Source of the DNA: Haloterrigena salifodinae
Lineage (GTDB): Archaea; Halobacteriota; Halobacteria; Halobacteriales; Natrialbaceae
Direction: 5' to 3'
Length of the DNA: 64,000 bases
NCBI RefSeq assembly: GCF_003977755.1
Contig: NZ_RQWN01000002.1
Span: forward strand, 310,001 to 374,000
Below the pieces are notes generated by a model, which had not been told where the DNA came from, did no database searches, and was given only the letters and a program-made list of their open reading frames with translations. The position numbers and the translations under genes were made by a program. Numbering within the stretch: the first letter of the stretch is position 1; every line of letters begins with the position of its first letter. Below, one piece after another: positions 35,501 to 43,003 of the stretch.

Positions 35501-35908
35501 ATGGACTACACTGAAGAATCCGACCGAATCGTCGTTCGACTCGATCCCGGCGACGAAGTATTGGCCTCCCTCGAGACGCTCCGCGACGACGCGGGACTCG
35601 AGCAAGGCTTCTTGATGGGGATCGGCGCCGTCGACGAGGTCGTGCTCGGCCACTACGACGTATCCGAACAGGAGTACAACGAGGAGCGGTTCACCGGGCA
35701 GTATGAGGTGACGAGCTTCCTCGGAAACATCGGTCCCGACAAGATCCACACGCACATCCAACTCGGAGACGAGAACTTCGAGTCCCTCGGGGGCCACTGC
35801 TCGGAGGCAGTCGTCTCCGGGACGTTCGAGATCGTCGTCTTCCCGGGCGAGACCTCGCTCACCCACCAGCTGGACGAACGGACCGGACTCGACGTCTTCG
35901 ACCTCTGA
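35501..35908 (+). CDS. PPC/DUF296 domain DNA-binding protein
   Basis: A 135-residue single-domain protein of the PPC (DUF296) family. The core includes FLMGIGAVDEVVLGHYD, GNIGPDKIHTHIQLGD and GGHCSEAVVSGTFEIVV. The conserved histidines of the H-x-H (IHTHI) segment and GGH could bind metal, as reported for some bacterial members. Plant proteins with this domain carry AT-hooks; this one has none. The ATG at 35501 has a TATA-like TATTATTTATTC about 25-35 nt upstream. Function is unknown. Confidence 0.87.
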   Translation: MDYTEESDRIVVRLDPGDEVLASLETLRDDAGLEQGFLMGIGAVDEVVLGHYDVSEQEYNEERFTGQYEVTSFLGNIGPDKIHTHIQLGDENFESLGGHCSEAVVSGTFEIVVFPGETSLTHQLDERTGLDVFDL

Positions 35909-36682
35909 GCCCGGGACCAATCCGGCCGGCCCGATACGGGGCCCTGATTGGGCTCGCGGTCGATCCGCTCGGGTCTCGAGGCGGCGTTTGGCGTTTCCGG
36001 AGCTATGCTCGAGCCGGTCGCGCCCCTCGCGACGCCGTGGCACCGACCCGGAACGTCGGATGTCCCGCCGACCGAACCGGCGGTCGACTGATCGGCGCTG
36101 TAGCCAGCATTTCGTCGCTCGATTCCCATACCTCGGTTGGAAAATGGCACTAGTATCAGAACAGAATGATAGTATGGAGATAGATAATCGCGTTCTCTCG
36201 AGATGCAGATCAACTCTAAAGATCATCGATACGCGGCACAGTATCGCTTCTAAAACGGCTTCTATGGAACCACTCTCCGGCCGTCTAGTACCGAAAGACA
36301 ATAGTTAGTGTCTTCGAAAATAGGAAGGGGAGTGCGGTGGACACATCGATAAAAACTCCATAAATTGGACAATATGGTGGTGTTAAGTCGGAAATATGTG
36401 CTAATATGGGTCCCCCAATACGGTGTTACTCATTTTAGACACTTCTCAAATAACATATGGAGGTTGGTACTATATCTGACCGGGTTAGATTCCGGTTGTG
36501 TGGCAGAGAAACACGTCGACTATCTACCAGTTAGCCGACGCCCGAGGCAGTCGGTCCGCGACGGTGATACCACTGACAGCGAACGGAACGTATCGAGAAC
36601 GGAGTGCAATACCGCAGGAAAGTATCGAGCAACTGCAGTCGAGAGATCGATCGAAACGACGGTGAAAAGCCGAGCGGACCGC
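35909..36682. other. Intergenic region, no supported gene
   Basis: This 774-bp gap lies between the convergent PPC-domain and TFB genes. The first 150 bp are GC-rich and the part from about 36130 to 36520 is AT-rich. Open frames on both strands carry stop-rich, atypical codon use. I see no inverted repeat array, tRNA or recognisable gene remnant. Confidence 0.45.
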
Positions 36683-37672
36683 TTACGCGAGACCGAGGGT
36701 CTCCTCGGCCTCGAGGAGTTCGTGGTACCGGTTCCGAATCGTCACTTCGGAGATGTCGGCGACGTCGCTGACGGCGGCCTGCGTGGTCTTCTCGTTGGTC
36801 AGCAGGGCGGCGGCGTAGACCGCGGCGGCCGCGAGGCCGACCGGCGACTTGCCGCTGTGGACGCCCTTCTCCTTGGCGTTCTGCAGGAGGGCACGAGCGC
36901 GGTGTTCGGCCTCGTCCGAGAGTTCGAGTCCCGAGGCAAAGCGGGGGACATAGCTCTCGGGGTCGGCGGGCTGGACCTCGAGGCCCAGTTCCCGGACCAC
37001 GTAGCGGTAGGTGCGGGCGATCTCGTTTTTCTCGACGCGGGAGACGTCGGCGATCTCATCTAAGCTACGGGGCACGCCGGCCTGGCGGGCAGCGGCGTAG
37101 ACGCAGGCCGTCGAGACGCCCTCGATCGAACGGCCGGGGAGCAGATCCTCGTCGAGCGCGCGGCGGTAGATGACGGAGGCAGTCTCGCGGACGTTCGTCG
37201 GGAGTCCCAGCGCGGAGGCCATACGGTCGATCTCGCCGAGTGCCTGTTTCAGGTTGCGCTCCTTGGAGTCGCGAGTGCGGAAGCGCTCGTTCCACTTGCG
37301 GAGGCGCTGCATCTTCTCGCGCTGGCGCGAGCCCAGGGAGTTCCCGTAGGCGTCCTTGTTGCGCCAGTCGATGTTCGTCGAGAGCCCCTTGTCGTGCATC
37401 GTGTTCGTCGTGGGCGCGCCCACGCGGGACTTCTCGTTTTTCTCGGTAGCGTCGAAGGCCCGCCACTCGGGGCCGCGGTCGACTGAGTCCTCCTCGACGA
37501 CCAGTCCGCAGTCCTCGCAGACGGTCTCGCCGTGTTCGTCGTCGACGACGAGGTTGCCCGCACACTCGGGGCAATCGAGGTTGCTCTGCTCGCTTTCGTC
37601 CGTCGTTTCGGTTGTGTCGTCTGTTTCGTGCTCGGTACGCCGTACTCTTGTGTTCGATGGTGTGTTGCTCAT
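36683..37672 (-). CDS. tfb: Transcription initiation factor TFB
   Basis: A 329-residue archaeal TFIIB. After an acidic, threonine-rich leader (1-30) the zinc ribbon has CPEC and CEDC (about 33-55). The B-finger region includes DRGPEWRAFD and RVGAPTTNTMHDKGLST. Two cyclin repeats follow (about 130-220 and 230-325), with GRSIEGVSTACVYAAAR and GKSPVGLAAAAVYAAALL. It bridges TBP-bound promoters and RNA polymerase. Haloarchaea encode several TFB paralogues; which one this is cannot be told here. The ATG at 37670-37672 gives MSNTPSNTR. Confidence 0.97.
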   Translation of the reverse strand: MSNTPSNTRVRRTEHETDDTTETTDESEQSNLDCPECAGNLVVDDEHGETVCEDCGLVVEEDSVDRGPEWRAFDATEKNEKSRVGAPTTNTMHDKGLSTNIDWRNKDAYGNSLGSRQREKMQRLRKWNERFRTRDSKERNLKQALGEIDRMASALGLPTNVRETASVIYRRALDEDLLPGRSIEGVSTACVYAAARQAGVPRSLDEIADVSRVEKNEIARTYRYVVRELGLEVQPADPESYVPRFASGLELSDEAEHRARALLQNAKEKGVHSGKSPVGLAAAAVYAAALLTNEKTTQAAVSDVADISEVTIRNRYHELLEAEETLGLA

Positions 37673-37890
37673 ACGATGGCGAATGCTGACCGGCCGAACT
37701 AGCTGCAAAAGCCCGGACGGATTCGTTACCTTCCACGTTCAGACACTCGATGGTTAAGGGTTTCGAAATCGCGAGCCGACAGCTCTCGAGAGCGGGTAAT
37801 TCGCCGGAACTAGTATGAATGATCGGGACAATCATGAGGGGCGTCTCGCCGAACCGGAGCCCCCAACTGCCGCCCCTTCGAACCGCCGCT

Positions 37891-38418
37891 ATGGACCTCG
37901 CAGTCGGAAGCACGAACCCGACCAAGATCGACGCCGTCGAACGGACCCTCGAGCGATTCGATCCGACCGTCGTCGACGCGGCGGTCGACTCCGGCGTCCC
38001 CGAGCAGCCGTGGTCGATCGAGGAGACCGTTACCGGCGCCGAGAACCGCGCCCAGCGCGCGCTCGCGGCGACCGACGCCGACTACGGGATCGGCCTCGAG
38101 GGCGGCGTCGCGCGTATCGACGGCGTCCCGGGGCTCTCGCTGATCATGTGGGCCGCGGCTACGGACGGCGACCGGCTGGAACGCGGCGGCGGGCCGACGC
38201 TTCACCTCCCGGACGACGTGGCGCATCGCCTCGAGGACGGGGCGGAGCTGGGGCCGGTGATGGACGACCGCCTCGGCACGGACGGGATCGCCGAGGCCGA
38301 GGGCGCCGCCGGCGTTCTGACGGCCGGCCTGACGAGCCGAACGCGAGCGCTCGGCGAGGCGGTCGCGTGTGCGTTCGGTCCGTTCGTCGCGGACGAGTCG
38401 AGCCCCGACCGCGCCTAG
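37891..38418 (+). CDS. DUF84 family inosine/xanthosine triphosphatase
   Basis: A 175-residue protein of the DUF84/YjjX family, house-cleaning enzymes that hydrolyse ITP and XTP. The N-terminal VGSTNPTKIDAVERTL is the family signature, and GIGLEGGVARIDGVPGLSL lies in the nucleotide pocket. The C-terminal AGVLTAGLTSRTRALGEAV also fits. The ATG at 37891 (MDLAVGST) is chosen over upstream starts in non-coding sequence. It is divergent from tfb. Confidence 0.88.
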   Translation: MDLAVGSTNPTKIDAVERTLERFDPTVVDAAVDSGVPEQPWSIEETVTGAENRAQRALAATDADYGIGLEGGVARIDGVPGLSLIMWAAATDGDRLERGGGPTLHLPDDVAHRLEDGAELGPVMDDRLGTDGIAEAEGAAGVLTAGLTSRTRALGEAVACAFGPFVADESSPDRA

Positions 38419-38527
38419 CGCCGTCGTACCGTAACACAACCCATCACCAGAGATGACAGACTGACCGGGATCATCATCAGAGACACGTGATGGTCTATCG
38501 CACCTGACGCTCACCAAAAGACATATA

Positions 38528-38624
38528 TTAACCGCACGTACCAACGGGAGCTTTCTACTCGATTATGATCCCATTAACTCCCGGCAAAACCGCAAGCAGG
38601 CGTCGGGTTAACCGCGCGTACCAA
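38528..38624 (+). promoter_or_regulatory. Two 17-bp direct repeats upstream of the wHTH gene
   Basis: TTAACCGCACGTACCAA at 38528-38544 recurs as TTAACCGCGCGTACCAA at 38608-38624, with one mismatch and 80 bp between the starts. The second copy ends 34 bp before the ATG at 38659, at the position of the expected TATA/BRE, and the first follows ACATATATTA. Paired sites like this suggest an operator, possibly for the small HTH protein itself. Confidence 0.6.
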
Positions 38625-38658
38625 ACCCCCTAAGGGCGTTCCTGCCATCGAACGAAGT

Positions 38659-38892
38659 ATGAGCACTGCAATGGCGGCCGACCTCACGAGCAAGCAACAC
38701 CGTATCCTCCAGTACCTTCGCGATAACGCCGGCACGAAGACCTACTTCAAGTCGCGACTCATCGGCCAGGAACTCGGAATGACCGCGAAGGAAGTCGGAT
38801 CGAACATTACGGCGCTGCAGGACGGCAACTTCGACGTCGAGATCGAAAAATGGGGTTACTCCTCGAGTACGACGTGGAAAGTTAACGTTTAA
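38659..38892 (+). CDS. Small winged-helix protein (DUF7123-like)
   Basis: A 77-residue protein. SKQHRILQYLRDNAGTKTYF forms the first helices, and RLIGQELGMTAKEVGSNITAL reads as the recognition helix pair of a winged HTH, followed by a short beta wing (WGYSSSTTWKVNV). It resembles a highly conserved haloarchaeal small protein family that I recall as DUF7123; the name is not certain. A second ATG at 38671 is possible. It is probably a DNA-binding protein. Confidence 0.78.
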   Translation: MSTAMAADLTSKQHRILQYLRDNAGTKTYFKSRLIGQELGMTAKEVGSNITALQDGNFDVEIEKWGYSSSTTWKVNV

Positions 38893-39010
38893 CGCTCGCG
38901 ACGCAGGCGACGGGAGTCATCCGCCGCCCTCCCCGTATTTTCTCTTTGTAATCCGTCCGGTAGTGTAGCAGCCGTTTTTTCACGGTTCGCGGCATAGGAC
39001 CGGGCGAGAA

Positions 39011-39661
39011 ATGCCACAGCCGATTCTGTTCGATATGGACGGCGTCCTTCTCGAGGGTCCGGGAACTCACCCGCAGGTGTACGCGGACGCCGCCGACGCC
39101 GCCCTCGACGAACTTGAAGCCGATCCGACGCCGACCCAGCGGGCCGATCTCCGCCGAAATGACCTCGAGAACGTCGCCGACCACTGCGAGGCGCTGGGGA
39201 TCGATCCAGCGCGGTTCTGGCAACTGAAGGAACGCTACGCCTCGCAGGGAACCCACGATCGACTCCGGGCCGGCGAGCGCGGACTGTACGACGACATCGA
39301 CGCAATCGAGGCCCTAGCCGAACGAACCACAGTCGGGCTCGTGACCAATAACCGCCACGAGACCGCGGAGTTCGTCGCCGACTACGTCGGCATCGACTTC
39401 GAGGTCGTTCGCGGTCGCGATCCGACGCTCGAGGGCTACCGGCGCCGCAAACCCGAACCCGATTACATCGAGGACGCGCTCGACGAACTCGGGAGCAGCG
39501 AGGGACTCTACGTCGGCGATTCGATCAAAGACGTCACGGCCGGTCGAGCCGCCGGCCTCGAGACGGCGTTCCTCCGACGCTCGCACAATCGCGGCCTCGA
39601 CCGCCCCGCCGAGGCGACGCTCGAACTCGAGTCGCTGGCGGCGCTGACCGATATCGTCTGA
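39011..39661 (+). CDS. HAD family hydrolase (phosphoglycolate phosphatase-like)
   Basis: A 216-residue HAD enzyme. Motif I is LFDMDGVLLEGPG, motif II VGLVTNNRHE, the lysine lies in RRRKPEPDYIEDAL, and motif IV is YVGDSIKDVTAGRAAG. The small helical cap lies between residues 18 and 90. The DMDGVLL form is common among sugar and glycolate phosphatases. The substrate is unknown. It differs from the HAD protein at 22189-22872 and is not an obvious recent duplicate. Confidence 0.88.
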   Translation: MPQPILFDMDGVLLEGPGTHPQVYADAADAALDELEADPTPTQRADLRRNDLENVADHCEALGIDPARFWQLKERYASQGTHDRLRAGERGLYDDIDAIEALAERTTVGLVTNNRHETAEFVADYVGIDFEVVRGRDPTLEGYRRRKPEPDYIEDALDELGSSEGLYVGDSIKDVTAGRAAGLETAFLRRSHNRGLDRPAEATLELESLAALTDIV

Positions 39662-39718
39662 AGAATATCAACCACAAAATCGACGCGTAACGCGCTATTA
39701 CCAAGGAGTAGTCCACTC

Positions 39719-40336
39719 TTAGCCGTCGTACGTGAGGTACTGGTCCGCGTTTCGCGCGAGTTGACGGGCCGCGTCGCCGAAGGAGTCGGCGTGGCGGACG
39801 ACCAGAACGAGGACCGTCTCGGGCCGTTCGACGGCGTAGCCGTCCTCCCGGGAGAGCAGGCCCTCGTCCTCGAGTTCGCCGGCGTACTTGCTGACGGTCG
39901 GCGGCGAGACGTCGAGTACCGCCGCGAGGTCGCCGCCGGTCGCCGCCGGGTTCCGGAGGAGTTCGATCAGCATTCCGCGGGGCGTCTCCCGGCGGAGGTA
40001 GCCAAGCACCTGCTTTTCGAACTCGTCGAACCGGCCGGCCGGCACGAACCGTTTGTAGTCCCCGTCCCGGTAACGCTCGATTACCTCGAGTTCCTCGAGA
40101 CGTCGCAGGTGGTGTTGGGTTTCGCCGGTCCCTAACTGGAGATCGTCCCGGATCTTCGAAAAGTGGGCGCCGGGCGTCGTCGAGAGATAGCCGGCAATCG
40201 CGTCGCGAGCGTCGCTTTCGCCCGTGTCGGCCGCGGCTGACTCGGAGAGTCCGGCAAGCGGCGACGCCGCTCCGAGCGCGGCGAAGCGACGAAGGGTCGC
40301 TCGTTTCTCGTCGTCGACCCCGTTTGATGTCGTCAT
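39719..40336 (-). CDS. Winged-helix transcriptional regulator with two HTH units
   Basis: A 205-residue regulator. The first wHTH (about 45-100) includes GAHFSKIRDDLQLGTGETQHHLRRLEEL, in the MarR/ArsR-like style seen in many haloarchaea. The second (about 120-175) includes GGDLAAVLDVSPPTVSKYAGELEDEGLL. The N-terminal 35 residues (KRATLRRFAALGAASPLAGL) look like a twin-arginine or short hydrophobic segment, which is odd for a cytoplasmic regulator. Target genes are unknown; the SPFH/NfeD genes lie just upstream on the same strand. Confidence 0.85.
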   Translation of the reverse strand: MTTSNGVDDEKRATLRRFAALGAASPLAGLSESAAADTGESDARDAIAGYLSTTPGAHFSKIRDDLQLGTGETQHHLRRLEELEVIERYRDGDYKRFVPAGRFDEFEKQVLGYLRRETPRGMLIELLRNPAATGGDLAAVLDVSPPTVSKYAGELEDEGLLSREDGYAVERPETVLVLVVRHADSFGDAARQLARNADQYLTYDG

Positions 40337-40512
40337 GCTGTGCTTACTACGAGGAATGGGACGGGACCTAAAACAGGTTTCGCTCCAATTCGTTTCGTGA
40401 AGCGTGATAGTCTCTGCGCGATGTTTATGGCGGAATTCAGTTTTTGAACGGGGTCAGATCTGGGACCAGAAGGCTGGCGGGCAGTTGGTGAACTGTCGCC
40501 GGCGCGTGGCAG

Positions 40513-41691
40513 TTAGTTCGTCGAGTCGTCGGCGTCGTCGGCCGACGGTTCGGCGCCGCCGTCGGTTCGTTCCTGGAAGTCCTGATCCATCTCCTCGATG
40601 ACCGCGTCGGGGTCGGAGATGGTGCCGGCGTCCTTGCCTTCTTTGATCGCCTGGGCTTCCTGTTCCATCGCCTCAAGGTCCATCTCGGCTTCCTCGTCAA
40701 TCTCGCCGATGATCTCGGCGATGTCGTCGAGGCCGATCAGTTCGCGGGTCTCCTCGTCGAACTCGCGACTCTCAAGTTCGGCGCCGTTCTCCTCCACGTC
40801 GCTTCCCGAGAGGTGCTTCCCGTAGCGGCCGACCAGCGAGGTGAGCTCCTGTGGCATGACGAAGGTCGTCGATTCGCCCTGACCGATGTCGGCCAACGTC
40901 TCCATCCCCTTATCGATGACCGCACGTTCGCCCATCGACTCGGCGGACTTCGCGCGTAGGACCGTCGAAATCGCGTCACCCTGGGCCTCGAGGATCTGGC
41001 TCTGCTTTTCACCCTGGGCGCGGATGATCTCGCTCTGTTTGTCACCTTCGGCCTTCTCGACGGCGCTGCGGCGTTCACCCTGTGCCTCGAGGATCATCGC
41101 GCGGCGCTTACGCTCCGCGGAGGTCTGTTGTTCCATCGCGCGCTGGACGTCCTTCGAGGGGTTGACCTCGCGGACCTCGACGGACTCGACGCGGATCCCC
41201 CACTCGTCGGTGGGTTCGTCGAGTTCCTGGCGGATGCGCGCATTGATCTCCTGGCGCTTGTTGAGCGTGTCGTCGAGTTCCATGTCGCCCAGCACGGCTC
41301 GGAGGGTGGTCTGGGCGAGGTTGGAGACGGCCTTTTTGTAGTTATCGACCTGCAGGAACGCCTTCTTGGCGTCCATGACCTTGATGTAGACGACGGCGTC
41401 GGCAGTCACGGGCGAGTTGTCCCGCGTGATCGCTTCCTGACGGGGAACGTCCAGCGTCTGCGTTCGCATGTCGAACCGATAGGTGTTCGAGACGAACGGC
41501 GGGACGAAGTTGATCCCTGGCTCGAGCAGTTTGCGGTACTCGCCGAAGACGGTCAGAGCGCGCTTCTCGTAGGCGTCGACGATTTCGATCGCACTGAGCA
41601 GTGCGGCGATGACGACCAGGAGGACGAGCGCGCCGACGAGCAGCAGCGCACCCCCGGCGGCGGATTGTATTGGAAGTGTTTCTACGACCAT
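40513..41691 (-). CDS. SPFH/stomatin-prohibitin family membrane protein
   Basis: A 392-residue protein. One N-terminal membrane helix (about 12-36) is followed by the SPFH domain (about 40-200: VFGEYRKLLEPGINFVPPF, TLDVPRQEAITRDN). A long alanine/glutamate-rich coiled coil (about 205-280, SAERKRRAMILEAQGE) and an acidic tail follow. SPFH proteins form large membrane rings that organise lipids and proteases. The next gene upstream encodes an NfeD protein, the usual partner. An acidic tail of 100 residues is longer than in bacterial QmcA. Confidence 0.95.
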   Translation of the reverse strand: MVVETLPIQSAAGGALLLVGALVLLVVIAALLSAIEIVDAYEKRALTVFGEYRKLLEPGINFVPPFVSNTYRFDMRTQTLDVPRQEAITRDNSPVTADAVVYIKVMDAKKAFLQVDNYKKAVSNLAQTTLRAVLGDMELDDTLNKRQEINARIRQELDEPTDEWGIRVESVEVREVNPSKDVQRAMEQQTSAERKRRAMILEAQGERRSAVEKAEGDKQSEIIRAQGEKQSQILEAQGDAISTVLRAKSAESMGERAVIDKGMETLADIGQGESTTFVMPQELTSLVGRYGKHLSGSDVEENGAELESREFDEETRELIGLDDIAEIIGEIDEEAEMDLEAMEQEAQAIKEGKDAGTISDPDAVIEEMDQDFQERTDGGAEPSADDADDSTN

Positions 41692-41763
41692 ATTTCGCTC
41701 TTGCGGCGGTGGAGGGAAAAACGTTCCCTTGTTTAGACTACATGTTTGGCCGACCCGATCGGG

Positions 41764-42363
41764 TCAGCTCGATTTCTCGGTCTCGGTCTCCGCTTCGGGT
41801 TCGGACGGCGAATTCTCGTCGACAGCGTCGGTATCATCGGTGTCGTCGGTGTCGTCCGCCCCTTCCGCGAGCGCGCGGTCGATCTCGTCTTCGGCGATCG
41901 AGCCGAGTGCCTCGACGGTCAACACGTTGCCGCCGCCGGGATCGAGGACGATGACCTCTTCGCCCTCCTCGATCGTTCCGCCCGTCGACCGGGCGCTGTA
42001 ATACGGCGAGAACCCGCCTTCCTCGAGTTTGACCTGTCCTTCGCGGGCCGTGACGGTCTCGGTCACGTAGCCCGTCGCGCCTGCCAGCGAACTCGAGTCG
42101 GAGGTCTGGGCGGTGCCCTTGCCGCCGTAGAAGTCGAACTCGCGGTAAACGTAGGCCGCTCCGACGCCGATGGCGAGGGTTAGCGCCGCGAGAATAAACG
42201 GGTTCACCACTGCGGGAACGAGCACGCCGATCAGTCCCGCGCCGACCAGTGCGACACCGATCACGATGAGGTGTGCGCCCGGCGAAATCGCCTCGAGACC
42301 CATGAGTACGAGCCCCGCGATCAGGAGCGCGAGCGGCATGTTCCCGACGAGGAGTTCCAGCAT
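41764..42363 (-). CDS. NfeD family membrane protein
   Basis: A 199-residue protein with three or four N-terminal helices (about 5-75), including LVLMGLEAISPGAHLIVIG. An OB-fold NfeD domain follows at about 90-145 (LAGATGYVTETVTAREGQVKL, in shortened form), and then a very acidic repeat-like tail (DDTDDTDDTD). NfeD proteins work with SPFH proteins. The SPFH gene follows 72 nt downstream on the same strand, so the two probably form an operon. Confidence 0.92.
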   Translation of the reverse strand: MLELLVGNMPLALLIAGLVLMGLEAISPGAHLIVIGVALVGAGLIGVLVPAVVNPFILAALTLAIGVGAAYVYREFDFYGGKGTAQTSDSSSLAGATGYVTETVTAREGQVKLEEGGFSPYYSARSTGGTIEEGEEVIVLDPGGGNVLTVEALGSIAEDEIDRALAEGADDTDDTDDTDAVDENSPSEPEAETETEKSS

Positions 42364-42520
42364 ACTGTCAGCTAAGTTCTCACCCGGATTAAAGGTTGCC
42401 GAGCGACGTCACCACGGGATCCGGGGCTACAGGTCGAGAAGCACCGACGAACGCAGCTGTGGGTGTCGACGGCCGCCCTCGCGGCGAGTCGTCGACGCGA
42501 TCGCGCGGTCGCGATCACGA

Positions 42521-42937
42521 TCACAGCGGGAGGGTCATAACTCGGAGGAGGACGAGCGTCATCGCGACCGCGCCGAGGACGACGAAGATCGCGCTCTCGA
42601 GGTCGGGATCACCGGGTTTGATCGGCGTCGAATTCGGTTCGGGCGCGTACGAATCGTCCTCGTCCGCGTCGGCGTCGGCTTCGGCCGCCGCGTCGGCGTC
42701 CCCGGAGAGATCCAGTGGCACGCGGTACTCGTCGTCCCGCGAGGGGCCGTCGAACCCGTCGTCGCGACGGTCGACAGCGCTATCGTCGGCACGCTCTCGC
42801 CGGTCGTCTCGATCCCACGGGTCGCGGTCGTCCGCGGTCTGCCGATCGTCGATCGAGTTCGTCGCGTCCGGATCGGGCGCCGACGAGCCGCGTCGCTCGC
42901 CGTCGTCGCCGCCGGCTCCGGCCGCATCGTCTGCCAT
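42521..42937 (-). CDS. Acidic protein with one C-terminal membrane helix (DUF7312-like)
   Basis: A 138-residue protein from MADDAAGAG (ATG 42935-42937). The first 110 residues are low-complexity and dominated by Asp, Ala and Arg. A single hydrophobic helix ends the protein (DLESAIFVVLGAVAMTLVLLRV), which makes it a tail-anchored membrane protein. I recall the haloarchaeal family as DUF7312, with limited certainty. It lies 66 nt downstream of pyk on the same strand. Function unknown. Confidence 0.65.
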   Translation of the reverse strand: MADDAAGAGGDDGERRGSSAPDPDATNSIDDRQTADDRDPWDRDDRRERADDSAVDRRDDGFDGPSRDDEYRVPLDLSGDADAAAEADADADEDDSYAPEPNSTPIKPGDPDLESAIFVVLGAVAMTLVLLRVMTLPL

Positions 42938-43003
42938 AGGTGACCGTAACAGCCCCGTCGTCAAAAACCCGCGGGCCCGCGGATCGGTTTTCCCGGAGCG
43001 CGA

